A DNA stretch of 64,000 nucleotides from Aricia agestis (taxonomy: Eukaryota > Arthropoda > Insecta > Lepidoptera > Lycaenidae). How positions within the stretch are numbered: position 1 is the first letter of the stretch; each line of letters begins with the position of its first letter. Where the stretch lies: assembly GCF_905147365.1 (NCBI RefSeq), contig NC_056428.1, positions 33,647,001 through 33,711,000 of the forward strand, given 5' to 3'. A program made the position numbers and the translations under genes. The notes under the pieces are model-generated. The model made no database searches. It had not been told where the DNA came from and worked only from the letters and a program-made list of their open reading frames with translations. This document shows, one piece after another, positions 1-14,559 of the stretch.

Positions 1-3000
1 CTGTCAGTTTGAGAATTCTGGTATTTGAATCAAGGTGATAAAATCTGAGTTAAGAATGGCCTTAAATTTTGCACCTCTCGAGATTAAAATAAAGGTGATA
101 TAATGTAATGGATGATATTAATAAAGGCGTATATTTAATGCATCATTGCCTAAGGCTGGCCACAGTCGAAATTAAAATTTCCCTTATAAATTAATTCATT
201 AATTCACCCTCTTTATACAAAAGCAAAACGACGCAATATTTTTATATGACGTAGACAAAGAAGAGTAATTAATTTTATGCTAATAAGAGGCTAAGCGGTG
301 CAGGAGAGTGATACAAACTGAAAAAAGTGCCTTTTCTTAAGATTTTCCGAGTTGGACGAAGGAGTCATGAAACATTATTTCAAGACTATAATACTTATAT
401 TTTTTTTAATGTAGGGTAATTACTGCATCTGATTTTTGTCTACTTTAAATAGTGTTAATAAATGAAAGCTGTGTGGGCCCTTAACAAACAAATTAATTTA
501 AAAGGCACATCCCGTTTTTAGACAATAGCTATTTATTTATTAGAAAAGCAACAAATTCAAATAGACATTTCAGAAAAAAATATTGCGATTGCGATATCAT
601 TATTATCCTCTTATTAAAATAATTATTAATATCTTACTAAAATTTAAAATAGCTTAATATGATTCCTTGGAGTTCACGTTTTTAGAAACGTGAGTTCCAA
701 GGAGTTTTAGACAACTTAGAATTTTTATTCAAGATGCCCTTTTACCGCCATTATTATTTCCCGCCTTTTTTTCTCCCTTAAATTTGAAATATTGTCGGAA
801 GCAGCGGGCAGCGGGGCGGGAGCGGCTGCGGCGCGTTTAAATATTGTATAGATATAATTTAATATGGATAAACCGTCTAGTATACAGCGGCCCGCGCCGC
901 CGCGCCGCTCGGTTTTCGAGGCCTTTTTTTTTTTTTTTTTTTTTAGTCGGGAAATGCCATTATGCATCCCCGGCAGTGCTGGGGAAGACAACCGGGGTAT
1001 GTGGGACTCGCTGCGGCCGATGAGATGGTAAGTGACCGCAGCTCTACCCACTAAAACCCGACCGTGTTCCTTTCTGCGCCGCTACTCGCAGAACCACGGG
1101 AAATGTGGGGCCACCGCAGTTACGGTTTTCGAGGCCTGCCCATTATATAAATCTATACATCGGAATTTGGAAAACGCCCCAGCCGCTCCCGCCCCGCTGC
1201 CGGGCCCGCTGATTTCGAGACTGAAGCCTTATCGTTAAGCTTGCAGCAACGGTATATTAAACGATATTATAAGTACCTATGAAAATGAGTAGGTGCTCAA
1301 ACTTTAAAAATGTATAAAATTTTATTGCTTTCATAACGTTTCATTAAATTACATTTAGTTTTCCGATAGTTTCCGATTTTATGCAGAGAAAATTTTCACC
1401 GTTATTTTCATATATTTTATTTTAAATCTAAAGTACCTTTCACTTTTTTTTTTTTTTTTTTCTTTTTTTTTCGAAAGGGTCTAAGCTACTGGTCTGGTTA
1501 AGACCATGGTAGTTTAATCGTGGCTATAACTAGTCTGTTGCTAGTTGGTTTGGAAATAAACAATGAGGGGGGCCTGGCCCCCTCCCCTAAAGTCACACGT
1601 GTGACATTCTAGACGGGCAATATTGGGGAGAGCTACGAAAATAAGCTATTTTTATCTGACGTGGGGACACGGGCCCCCCCTGCTCTTAAGGGGTCCGACC
1701 CCTTACTCACTCTCAGACGAGTGAGGCTGCTCGCGCGCGGTAGCACAAACTAGCTGCGTACGAGTTATCGCGGTAGATGAGCTCAAGTTATTAATGTTAT
1801 TGCTTAAAAGAGGGCCGTCCCTCTCCCCTTCCGAGTCCGGTTGGGGTGACATACGCGTGTATGTTCTAATGTCAAAGTAATTGGTAGAGCTCTCTACGAC
1901 AATGTCGCGGTCGCGGTCATGATTTAGGTGTGTTCCTATGCTATCCGCATGCGAACTCGAACCCGGGATCGAGCTCCACACCGGATTTCGGTCGGTCTGT
2001 CTGTTTGTCGTTCGGGTCGTGTTAAGTCCTCGGGGAAGGCGCCGGCGTCGTCCCCGGTGCAGTACTAACCACGCGGGTGAGTGTGATTTGTGTTTACGTA
2101 ACTGTACACAGTACGTTACGTATTGTGAAACTTGACACGCGTTATTTTACAGAACTCACAACTACAGAGGTTCTCAAAAATATATTTTTTTTTTATTTCA
2201 ACTGACTAATAATTTCTAAATACAAACTAAACATGTACTGATAAAAATTACACCTCGTCTCTATTCACTTTGTCAGTGAAGATTTTTTTATTTTTTTGTG
2301 ATGAAAATGAAATTCCACCCTCTAAGGGTCAAAAAACAATAATGAGTTTGAATAGGTATAAAAAGAAAACGTGGCTTGACGGCCCACTCATTGACGACGT
2401 GAGACGTCACGTGGCGGGCCGCAGGATGCAAACCGTCCGCTCAATTTCACCAACTACTGTTAAAGTTAATGCTCGATTTGTATCACGTTACCTCTTTCGT
2501 TTTCCATTTGACTGAAAGAGAAGACATGTCAATTTAACAAGCTGTTAACACTAACAGATGATGGTGATTACTTATTTTGCCCAGTTCAAAATATAATCCT
2601 TATGTCGTTCTCTTAAAGGTCATGTTAGATGCAACATGATTGCGAACGGCAAGTGTGTAATTGCATGTCATGGGCTCACGGCCGTGTCCTTTGCAAATGC
2701 AATGTAATTATTACTTGTCCGCGTCAATGTCGATTCGCCGATGGCTGTTACTATATCATCAACGGCTTCAAAGCAACCATTGTTACCGGGAATGCTTTGT
2801 GGAAATGAAACCGGCTAACAAGATTGTCAATCAAATACCGATGGTGATTAAGCCCAGCTGAAAACGGGTTGATCTTGAAATTATTTGACTCTGTTTGTCT
2901 TTGAGTGTATCCAGTCATCTTCGGTATTCTTGTTGTGTGATTTGGCATATTACAATGGCAAGGCTTGTTTATTGTGATGGTGTTTATTGGGCGTTCGATT

Positions 3001-3490
3001 TGAAATGGTTGCAAATAGATCAAACAAGGTTGAATCTTAATAAATAATTTTGAAGTTGGAAATGTGAAAACCTTGAGAACACATCGTGGTCTTTAAGCCC
3101 GAAGGGCGTATAAAGCAAAGTAGTTTTTTTAAGATGAAAATTGATCATGTTAGTACAATTTTGGAATCTATATATTAATACGCGAACGAAAAACTTTATA
3201 TCCCTTTTGACGAAAAATGGGGAATCGTAGATGAATAAAATTTTGCACAGTTATAGTTTATATGGTGAAGGAGTGCGTCGAGCTAATATTATTTCGAAAT
3301 TATGCTTTTATCATACATTTTTTAAACAAAAAAACATTACACACACTACAATACGCACACTCAAGAAGATGACATATTTTTGAGTGACAAACCTATACAT
3401 ACGAATCTCTTTTATTTATGGTTGAAGTCTGTTGACAACAAGGTGACAAATTGAAAATGGATTAAAGTTTTTTTATTGAATCTTAGATAC
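1..3490. other. Unassigned region downstream of the V-ATPase gene
   Basis: No gene is supported here. It holds a 17-bp-arm hairpin at 665-702, two GC-rich patches (about 770-1240 and 1560-2130) in AT-rich DNA, poly(T) at 1446-1472, and at 2437-2570 a relative of the foldback found at 31660-31797. Small open frames in the GC-rich patches have no recognisable protein character. Confidence 0.5.
781..1216. repeat. GC-rich imperfect inverted repeat
   Basis: The GC-rich stretch at about 796-825 (AGCGGGCAGCGGGGCGGGAG and following) reappears inverted at about 1180-1207 (CCGCTCCCGCCCCGCTGCCG). A TATAAATCTATA-like segment also mirrors between the arms. A poly(T) run lies inside. It looks like an old foldback element. 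Confidence 0.45.
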
Positions 3491-3724
3491 TAATAGCTTT
3501 GTCCACACTGTGCCTTTTTCTGTTCGTCAATGCGTTGCGTTATAGCGTAGTCAGCAGCGAACGTGAGGCTTGCCCGCGACGCATGCCCTCTGACCGTATC
3601 CAAAACTTCAAAAATGACAATATTGGCGTAGCGTTCCTTGACGCATGCAATTATTGAATGCGCCAATATGAAAGTTGATGACGAAAATTGAAGATGAAAG
3701 TGCACAGTGTGGACATAGCTATTA
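3491..3724. mobile_element. MITE family E, full-length copy
   Basis: The two ends are inverted repeats of about 23 bp containing TTTGTCCACACTGTGC on the left and GCACAGTGTGGACAT on the right. Related copies lie at 50969-51204 and 54604-54770. The open frame on the minus strand here is not a gene. Confidence 0.75.
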
Positions 3725-3899
3725 GACAATGCTTACACGGCCAGTCTGAGATCAGCTGAGTTCCAGAGACAAGAGTTGAAGAAAATATGATAAAGTCAAT
3801 ATTTCTTTACAAAATATAGAGGTAGTAGTCCTAATGTCGTTGAAACTAAGGTCGAATTTCGACCATTGGGCGATCTCTAGTAGTTAAAATAACAAAAGA

Positions 3900-4796
3900 T
3901 GATTGGAAGTACTTTCATAGACACGTGCAGATTTTCAGTTGTAGAGAAAGAGAAGAGAATTAAACAAAAACTTATTAAGTTCTTGTTGCTTACGGGCATC
4001 GCTTATGCTATTCCTGGTTTGAAGATCACGACATGGTCTAGTATAATTTTATGTACTACGAGTATCAGAGAAGTTGATCCCTAGACAGATGAGGGACCTA
4101 CGTAGTTTGGTCGCGTTACGTCAAACCCAGCTGACATATTTTACTATCTTAATTAACACACACACACAGTGTGATATGATCCGATCAAATGACGTTGGTG
4201 TATCAACTGCCTAAGAATCAATTTCCTCGATGGCACATAAAATTCATAACACAGATCATAATATTATTGTGTAACTAACCTAACTTTCGTATTGTATGTT
4301 ATTGTCATTGTTACCTACACCACAGAATATATATTAGTAGTACCAACCTACACTTTCAACATCAACGAAGACAGAGTATTATAGTCGGCTCATGTCTAAC
4401 TATACACGTTCGGGAATATCGTATGCCAGCTAGGTCGGTTTGCCAATGATATTAGGTGCACTGGACTTCGAGATAAGTGACCTGTCGGTTGTCAGCCACA
4501 GAAAGCAGTCAATATTTAGGTACTAGGCTCTGTACGTGCTCATCTAAATTGATTTGATGGCAAATTATCTTGACTATTATCATAAACGATGAATTAGTTA
4601 ATGAATATTAAAATTGTTACTCATAAAAATCGAAAAACTCGTCTGCATCAAGACTGAAAAAAAAACAAGTTTAATTTTAACTGTCATGTCAGGAGAATAG
4701 TTAGCAAAGCACCAATATTTTGAGTCGAATTTTAAGCGAACCTGACTTTATTTTTTGGTTTGAAAAAATACAAACTGATAAGTACACATTACAAGT
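3900..4796. other. Intergenic AT-rich sequence
   Basis: No gene is seen. About 4100-4240 carries a degenerate member of a dispersed foldback (GCGTTACGTCAAACCCAGCTG ... CAACTGCCTAAGAATCAA type) also found at 22430-22590, 32590-32660 and 63610-63690. A short CA run lies at 4157-4168. Confidence 0.4.
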
Positions 4797-4802
4797 TTTA
4801 TT
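4797..4802 (-). terminator. Poly(A) signal of the V-ATPase a gene
   Basis: AATAAA on the minus strand about 65 nt after the stop codon, in T-rich sequence. It implies a short 3' UTR. No other AATAAA lies between the stop and this site. Confidence 0.65.
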
Positions 4803-4867
4803 AATACGAAAAGTAACATTAAAAAAAAGTAAAATAGTAGACGATGGAGATTCAACATAAATGGGTT

Positions 4868-5018
4868 TTAGGCCTCCTCAGCCATGTTATTCGTCTGCGC
4901 CTTTTTACAATAGCCTTCTGGCTTGTCGTGTCTTCTTTCGGGTGATAATAACTCTTCAAAGTTAAAAGGTCGGAAAAGCCAACCACCGCCTAAATAAAAC
5001 TTACTCATGAATTCGACC
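4868..5018 (-). CDS. Vha100: V-ATPase a exon 15 (residues 794-842, C-terminus and stop)
   Basis: Acceptor TTTTCAG precedes G GTC GAA TTC; the peptide is VEFMSKFYLGGGWLFRPFNF with a 29-residue charged tail ending NNMAEEA and TAA. The family version is VEFxSKFYxGxGYxFxPFxF. The longer open frame upstream of 5018 is intronic. Confidence 0.95.
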
Positions 5019-8000
5019 CTGAAAATTTTACTGAAGTAAGACACTTTCAACCAGGTTAGGGATGGCGAACCTTTTCGTATCAATGCAAAGTGAAAAAATC
5101 TTTCCGAAGAAGTCATAAACGTATAATTCAATATTTTTTGTAATTCGGTGCTTAATCCAAAATATGCCTAATTTGGAGCTCCCTATGTAGAGGTGGATCT
5201 ATAACCTTCATTGTTGGTAAAATAATTATTTCGATACCAGTTTTGTGACCAGTAGCGTGCTCCAAATTTTATGTCACGTGCCACTGGTGGGCGGTAGCAT
5301 GCGAGCCATATTGGTTCGCCATCCCTTAACTAGGCTATTCTGAAAAGTAATAGGTACTTGTAAAGTAACCTATTTGACAAGGTTTAAACTTTGTTAAGGC
5401 ATGGCATACGTATCTTATCATAAGCATTAACTTTATGTATTTTACACAAAAAATCAAGACAATCGAAAAGTTTCGGAAAATATAAATGTATTATTTATAA
5501 ATAAAATCCGGTTAAATTAATAGTGAAATGATTTCCTTCGGTATCAGGATATTGGTGATGCATCGGTGCCGCCTACGGGCTGGCCCGAGGCATCTGTCAG
5601 CGCAACATAATATCAATACCAAGCTATTTCAGGATGCTAGATACCGTCAATCCGTCATCCGACTACGGCTTTGAACAAAATGCGATTCGAAAACTCTGGC
5701 CTAATTAGTTTGTTTCTTGCATCGAAATACGATACAGGAACGGCAACTCTCGTATATTAGACCCGTTAAATGTGGCTCCAGTTACTGTCATAATTTATAC
5801 GTACCTAAAGGTACGCATATACGGGCAACTAAAATTGCTCCACTGGCCACTCCAGTCAATTCTCATCAACTTTGACGTTATAACTACATTAAGCAATTTT
5901 CGGCAACAAGCAGCAATACTGCGCAATACATTTGAGCGATATGGCGCAACTTCATCAACTGGTTACTAGGCAATACTGTCATACACGAGCCCATAGGATA
6001 TTCGTCAATTCGTATCGGCGACATTGAGCGATATGAAATATCTGGAGCAATATCGCCGAAATAATCGCTGCAATTTATTGAAATTGTTCCATATTGCTCC
6101 ACTAATTGCTCCAGATCGGTTTGCCCCAAATTCGTGTCACCGGGCAATTATTGCCGCAATTGTTGCCCGTGTAAGCGCTTCTTAAGGCGAGGAAAATACT
6201 GCTTTGTGGCCAAAATGAAGTGTCGCTGATGTTATTTTGAATGACAATTTTCGCATCCACTGCACTCTCATGACACTGTTACCCAATGTAACCAGATCCT
6301 TGTACCTATGTTTGTCTATTTCTTATGTAATACAAGATGTATCATACTCACCAATGCAAACGGAGCGTATGTAAAAAAGCAGATAGCCCTTCCATAACCA
6401 CCAAAATGGAAATTGAAAATGCCGCCCAAACGGCAAATATGACGACTATTCTCAAGCTGCCAAATAAAGACGTGTCTCTCAAAGCCAGCTTCACCAGCAC
6501 CATGTGCCATAGCATGTCGGATAGTTCTGAAAAAAAAAAACATTAGCTTTGCACTAATTAAGTTGCCTGCAAAAAAATCGAATGGGTGGTATAGTTTAAG
6601 GTTGGTGTATTCTCTCTTACACTGAGCCTGCAGCATCTTACGAATTTCTGGTCAGGTCACGTGGCTCAACGCATTTATAAAATTTTATATCAGTCCCAAA
6701 AAGTGGACGAAGCCGCTGTAAAACCCAAAGTACTCATCAGTTTAGCAATTTATGAGTGAATAGTTAAGAAACAGACGGACAGACAAACAGAGATTCAGTT
6801 TAATATTATTAATATCGATTCGGGCCAATATACAGAGTGTAACAGAACTAAGTGATAATACATAATAGTAGAACACATACACACCCTAAGGTGTGAATGT
6901 GTTCCTTGTAGAGAGTTCACTGTGAAAGAAGCATCGTTGAAAGACCAATTTTTTTCTTCACTTTTGTCACGAGTTTTCCTATACAAGAGTGAAAAAAAAT
7001 GTTGGTCTTTCAGCGATGCTACTTTCACAGTGAACTCTCTACAAGGAACACATACACACACTGTAAAGTATTATCACTAAGTTTTGTTTCACCTTGTAGA
7101 GCTGTCATGTATTAGGGGCAAACTTCATAGACGCAAATCTACGCAATCTGAAGGGATCATAGATGCATATATTATCTAGGCCACGCTCTGACCTAGAAAG
7201 GTTCTAATGCTCTTTGCCATACAAACACAGGATTATTGTTTAATACACGTGGAATTGGACGAGAAATTATTGTTTTCCCGCAAAACGTATCTTGAGCGTC
7301 TGCACGACTGGCCCCATTCAAACAGTTGATATCCCTAGGGATATGTCATATTGCTATACTGTGACAACTGAGAGTGATATATATGCCAAATTTTTCAATA
7401 TTTATTTTTGCCACACTTTTAAATATAATTTTTTGCCATATTTTGCGTCAAGATCTTATTTTAATTTTTGATCGTTTAGGTCTTTACTTAAATTAGAGTA
7501 CCCTATAATGCCCGGTTACTGTGATTTTTGGAGGGGGGAAGGGGGGGGGGGACATTTGTTATAAAGATAAATTTATAAAATATAGTCTAAGTTTAAATTA
7601 AACATGAATGATTTTGATACTATTTTTAATGAATTAGGGGGGCAAACGAGCAAACGGGTCACGTGATGGAAAGCAACTTCCGTCGCCCATGGACACTCGC
7701 AGCATCAGAAGAGCTGCAGGTGCGTTGCCGGCCTTTTAAGAGGGAAAAGGGTAATAGGGGAGGGTAGGGATGGGAAGGGAAGGGAATAGGGTAGGGTAGG
7801 GAAGGGAATAGGGTAGGGGATTAGGCCTCCGGTAAATTCACTCACTCGGCGAAACACAGCGCAAGCGCTGCTGGCTCGAGCCGGCCCATTCGTGCCGAAT
7901 CATGGCTCTCCAACGTCTAAACTTTAACTTTCTCGTTGGTAATTAGATTTTAGTGATTAATTAAGGTTTACGTGTATGAGACAATACTATGCTTAGGGCC

Positions 8001-11000
8001 TGTTTCACCACTTCCTGATAAGGCTATCCACCAATTAACTTGACAGATCAAGTATGGAGAATCTGTCAAAAAAGTTGTGAATAGCCTATTAGGTACTTTA
8101 TTAGAAAGTGGTGAAACAAGCCCTTTAATTAGGACCAGTTTTAGCACTACCAGCGCCCTGGGCGATTTGGCCCCCCTTTTACCTGCCTTCAGCGCCCCTT
8201 TTTATCCGTCGCCCAGCGGACTGCTTTATAATTATATTATAAGGCTCGATTTATATGCGTGGATTGGCCGCTACACCGCTAAATCAGAGGCAATAGTGAG
8301 CGACCGCGCCGCTTTATTTTAGAACAGCCTTTCCCAAAGTGGGCGCTGACGCCCCCTTGTGGGCGCTGAAGGTCTGAACTCTGAAGGGGGGCGGTGTGGG
8401 AACTGGAAAAAAAAGGGCGCGTTGTGTAGAGGCTTGGGGGGTGATTTATTTCATCTGGATGCATTATTGAAACAATGTGGGCGCTAAAACATAATTTGGT
8501 CTCAAAGTGGGCAGTAGACAAAATAAGTTTGGGTTGGGTTTTACAATAAAAGTCGTTACGTACGTAACAATAATGCTAAATATATTATTGTTACGTACGT
8601 AACGATTTTATTGTGATTACTTGTGATCGGTGTAGCGACCAAACCGCTCGTTCGCGCGGACGTATATTTAGAGAATGAGGTATAATTATTATGTTAATTA
8701 TATTATTTTATTAATTACTTTCATGTGCAAGTGAAAGAGCCCAGAGTCGAAGGTAAGACGCCGTATGTGATATGGTGCTCAGTACAAACTCGATAGTATG
8801 TATAGCTTCGTTCAACAGCAGTCCACCGAAATTAGCCGAATACTTTTTAACTCGAGCGTTAGCGTAATCTTCACCGATTTTGTCATTTCTAGAACGCAAT
8901 TCTTGGACTAAAACCTGTAAGGATAATATAAATTAATGAATTAAAAACGAATTTATACAGCAATGAACGAGCTGATGATGATAAACTTGGGGTTGGTTGG
9001 GGTTAAAAATCGAACTTCTTAATGATATTATCTTATTATAGGAACTGACTAAATGTTGCAAGGTAGGTAATTTCTTTAAAGTCCAGGCTTAAAATATTAT
9101 TTTTTCATCTAATAAAATAAAATGCACCAAATAGCGATAACTATAACACCACTCCACAAACTTAAGCATGCTCCTAAGACGGATTCTAGAAAATATTTCC
9201 CATTTATCGAACGTAAAAAATAAGGGAAATTGCTTCTAATAGGCTTAAAGCGGAAAACGGTTCGAAGAAGAAATGAGGTAGAAATTATATTTCTTAGTAT
9301 AAAATCTTACTAGAGCTTCTTCCCTTTTCTTTTTGTACACTCTGCTTAAGTAGATCGGTGGTCCAAATAGCATTATCGGTACGCAAAGGAGGGATACAAA
9401 CAATAAAATATTTTGCACCAGAGGTTGACTGGGGAATATGTACGCATCGCAACCATCATCCACCGGCTTAGTTGTAGATAATAGCAGCATGTCAATAAAG
9501 AATATCAGTATCAACGGCGCACAGTGCGGACTTCTTTTATAGTCTGCTGAAAAATTAATATTGTTTTCGTTACATGATAGACACATTACTGCTAAGCCAT
9601 TTGATATAAAGTTATGGTATAAGTTGGAAGCCGACCACATGAAGTTGCAGCGACGACGTGTCGTCGCGACACTACTGGTTTCTATGTATTTCTATGAATG
9701 AGTGTCGCTAGCTGGGCAGGGTATTTCATAGAAATACATTAAAACCAGTAGAGTCGACTGTCGCGACGACACGTCGTCTGCGGTTGCTTCGTGTCGCCCG
9801 CTGCCAACCGGCATCGCAGCAGCTGTAGGCTGGTCCGTTCCATATCTCACCAATTTATTATTCAGTGAACGTTTTAAAACTTAAATGAATGAGCTGTAAA
9901 CTTATTACACATGACTATTCAAGAAGTCTGTGCATTTATCTGAGAATGCTGAAGCATAAGATTTAAATAAGGACACTAATTACAGTTAATTAAACTATCT
10001 GACTGAGAGCAAAGAAGTTTAAAAGGTAATATATTTTTATTCTAGCTAAAAACCATCTCTACCATTTGACATTAAAAAGTTTAATACCTACGCTACATAT
10101 ACAAATGCCAATATTTAAAAAAATACCACAAAAAACAAAGTTTATTCCTTTTACTTTTGTTTTTCTATGTTATATTCCACGAACATTAAAACATAATGTC
10201 TGTGTAATAAATTAAATAATTGTAGTCTACATGTTCAGCTATCAAATGCGTCCTTTTTTGTTCATAGGATATTTACATGAGACGTATTGGTCAAAGTAGT
10301 GAGCCAGAGAATTGCTGCGATTTTACAACCGTGAGAGAGAGAAAAAACTGGAGAGCCAATTCGTCGATAAAAGATGTATTAATAGTTATTAAATAACATT
10401 AATGGCTCGGACACTGGTATCGGGACACATTGTATATATTTATTAATAAAAGTAAGAAAATAAAAAACAATAACACTAAAATATATATGACGTCACAACA
10501 AAATATTACCTTGTTTCGGACCATACATAAACCATTTCATGACCATAAGTACCGATAGCCAGAGAAACAGGAAAACAAGAAATATCATTCGTGGCAAGAA
10601 TTGTAATGGAATGAGATAGTATTCCTTGAAATATCTAAAACAGATAATAAATATTGCAACGAATAATCCACACTAATAATATTATGAATGCGAAAGCGTG
10701 CTTGTCTTTTTGTATTCACGCCCAAACCGCTGAACAGATTTTGCTGAAATTTGGTATGGAGATCTTTGAGTCCCGGGAAAGGAAAGGTCACAAAATACTT
10801 TTTATTTAAGATAAATGTACGGTTTGAGCGATAAAAGAAATTTGGTGCGATCGAATTTTTTGGTTTATTATAAAACATGAATTTTAGAATTATATTAACA
10901 TATTTTTTTCAAAAGGTTCCAATTACTAACTTTCAGTTAGTGATCAAAACGAGTATTACACGTTTTAAATTAAAATACTTGTACCTATAACATATTTTAA

Positions 11001-14000
11001 TTGAACATTGCTACAGCTTAGTTCCATTTCCTGAATTCTACAAATAGTATGCTCATAAACGTCAAACTACAGATTTTCTAATCATTCCGAACATTTTTAA
11101 CGTTGCTTTGACATCAAAAGGTTCGATATTAATCATACAAAAGACTGAATTAAAGTCGTACCTATTAATACTTAAATATTAATGTTAGATTAAAAAAGGA
11201 GTTAAACTCAGCACAGTGTATCTCTCTGCTGAATCCATTATCAAATCCATTATTATTTGAATAAATAACTTAAGGATGAACTAAAGTGCGTTCAAATGTT
11301 CCTGTCAGCGTCAATTGCCGAATAAACTCCAAGTGGAACACAAAGCACTTCACATCCTTTTGAAAAACTGCTGAAAAATATTCAAAATGTTCTTTGTAGT
11401 TTCAAAATGTCGACAGGTTTTTGTTATCGCGACGTAGCTTGCGCTAAATTGTGCACACACTCTGTAAAAAGTTACCCTGTACATTTCTAGTACCTTGTAG
11501 ATTTATATAAGTAGCGTAAGGACGGGCTGCTTTTTTTTGATTATTCATCGTCATCTACGTCAACGCGACTCAAACACTAGCTGGTAGCACAAATTGACAA
11601 GAAAAGTTTATGTGGCGACTGACGTGTGACGTTGATGCCTCCAGGGAGCGCCGCCCCGTCTTAAAGATGGATGAATAATGAATGGAAGGCAATATTGAAT
11701 ATATTGGGCACAGGTCACCGACCTTTGTTTTCCGTTAGAAGGTACCTTTTGTGTTAAGGCATGCGTTAAAAGTTTTGACGAAAATAGGTCTTGTCTTTTT
11801 TGTACATACTTGGCCTACACATTGTCAATATTTCATGTATAGGTACGGTACGAGTTTCTACATAATACAAGAATAGGTTAGTAACTGATAAATATATAAT
11901 ATAATTATTTATGTCCCGCAAACAGCAAACTACACAAAAACCAACGATCTATCATTTTCAGTGCATAGTTCTAAATGTTGAAAATCTATACATGCAACAT
12001 CAACACGACCACTATCTCATTTCAAAACAAATTGTTGCTTTGAAACAATAATTTCATTTGAAAACAATAAAATGTTTTGTTTGTAAAATGTATTGTTTTC
12101 AACATATTTGTTTCGTTGTGACGTTTTAGTATATACTACGTACTAGATATTGCCTGGAACATTGAGACGAAGTACGTAAATCGTAAATTTTTCCAACGGT
12201 TCTCCTAGGCCCTAGGGGATCAATCAAAATCGTTATCAAAATCAGTACAGCGATTTACGGTATATAAGTTTGAAGAGGTTACAGACAGACAAACACACTT
12301 TACTATAACAGACAAATATTTATATGAATGTACATTTTTTTTTCGCCGAGTGAGTGCGTTTACCGGAGGCACAACACCTACCCTAGTCCCGTCCCTACCC
12401 TCCCCTATACCCTTCCCTTCCCATCCCTACCCTCCAATATTACTCTATTCCCTCTTAAAAGGCCTTCTGAAGCTGCGAGTGTCCATGGGCTACGGAAGTT
12501 GCTTTTCATCAGGTGACCCGTTTGCTCGTTTGCCCCCTTGTTGGCCAGTCCTCGAAAGGAAACACCCCCTGAGCTGATTGTCTTTTGGTTTCGGGTTTGT
12601 AGCAATATATCCAGCTTTCATCACTTGTATGTAAAGCGGTTGTGTCACAGCCGTTGAACTTATCTAACATTTGGCTACACCAGTCCATGCGAAGGCGTTT
12701 CTGGTCGTCGATTGAAGTTTGGGGCATGCATCTGGGCCTGTAGACAAGTGGCAAAGCGCTAACGCTAACGCTAACGCTACAAAATGTATGCGATTTGACA
12801 TTAGCCATCGCTTCGCTAGCGAATACTATTTACTAATGTCAAATCCATACATTTTGTAGCGCTAGCGCTAGCGTTAGCGTTAGCGTTTTGCCACTTGTCT
12901 ACGGGGGCTGGTACAAAGCTTCATAACGTCTAAATGTTCATGTCATATTTTTTCAACTTGACTCATAACAATGCCCAGGCTTGCCCGTATCTGCTGATAG
13001 GTCACTCTTTTATCTCCCTCTATCATGCGTCGCACTCGCACACTATAATGTTTAACTTCATTAGTCGCTGTTAAAAGCTAAGCTTTCGCGGATCATCACC
13101 GAGATTGCTACGTCCACGCTTGAACTCGTTAAACCAATAATTATAAATAGTGGCACGAGATGGGGCTTCATTATGAAATGCTAATAGCAGCCTATCAAAG
13201 CTATGTTACTGAGTAAGCCCACAACGAAAGTCATAAAAAATCATTAACTGAAAATTTTCTCCCGTTAACTTCATTTTCAGGTGAATTGTAAAAAGTACTT
13301 AATTATATTATATCTTAACAAAGTGCTAAGGCTATTAAGTTGAGACTTGATGTGTTTAAATTAAGTTTATTTTTACATTAATTTTGCATGAATTTCTATT
13401 TGTAACCCTGTTTTAATGTACTGTATTATAATTGTGGTGGGTAATAAATTATTATTATTATTATTAGGTGTAACTAGAGTTTAAGATTAATTGTCCCCAA
13501 TTTACAAAACAAATGACAAAATATAAATGCAATAGTAGATTATTGTTACCACAGACTTCTAAAATTGAAATTCAAAAAAATATTTCATTAGTGATGTTTC
13601 TAACTAGCTAGTTCTAAACACTTTCAGTGTGACCCACGTATAGCCCGACCAAATTACGACGTCTGACCACCATCTTTTTTTTAAATCAATTTTTCAAATT
13701 AGAACTTAAATATTAAAAGCAATTATAATAGCTATGAATATAGTAAGTGCTGAGCTAATTATAACTATTATTGTAGTAACTATACCGACATACATGTTGT
13801 TCACAAGGCTCAGAAGGAGGCCGAAAATCATTTGTATCACACCGACGATTATGGACATTTTCATTTTAATTGAGTTCAGAAATATTATCTGGTTGCTCGC
13901 TAGCTGAAAAATAATGAAGTCACGTTTAATATTCAAGTATAATATTATTTTACTACATGGCGCTTTAAAAACCTTATACACCAAGCTTTATGCTTTAAAC

Positions 14001-14113
14001 TTTAAATATTTAAGCTACAATAATTATTGTAAACTGTAAACCGTATATTTTCAGAATATATATTCACATATGAATTAAATATATTAAATTATTATTATTG
14101 AATACATATTATT

Positions 14114-14146
<33 letters not shown>

Positions 14147-14388
14147 CAGGGTGTAACAAAAATAAGTGATAATACTTTAGGGTGTGTACGTGTTCCTTGT
14201 AGAGAGCTCACTGTGAAAGTAGCAGTGCTGAAAGACGAAAAAAAATTGGCAACGGCCCGAGCGTCACGAGTTTCCCCATACAAAAGTGAAAAAAATTTTT
14301 GGTCTTTCAGCGCTGCTACTTTCACAGTGAACTCTCTACAAGGAACACGTACACACCCTAAAGTATTATCACTTATTTTTGTTACACC

Positions 14389-14430
<42 letters not shown>

Positions 14431-14468
14431 GGTGTAACAAAAATAAGTGATAATAACAACAAAATACT

Positions 14469-14559
<91 letters not shown>

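Noticed and set aside
725..1238. Ala/Pro-rich open frames on both strands
   Set aside because: They come from a GC-rich inverted repeat and a poly(T) run, not from a gene.
2270..2515. 81-codon plus-strand open frame
   Set aside because: Its 3' half lies in a dispersed foldback also present at 31660-31797, and the rest lacks any family character.
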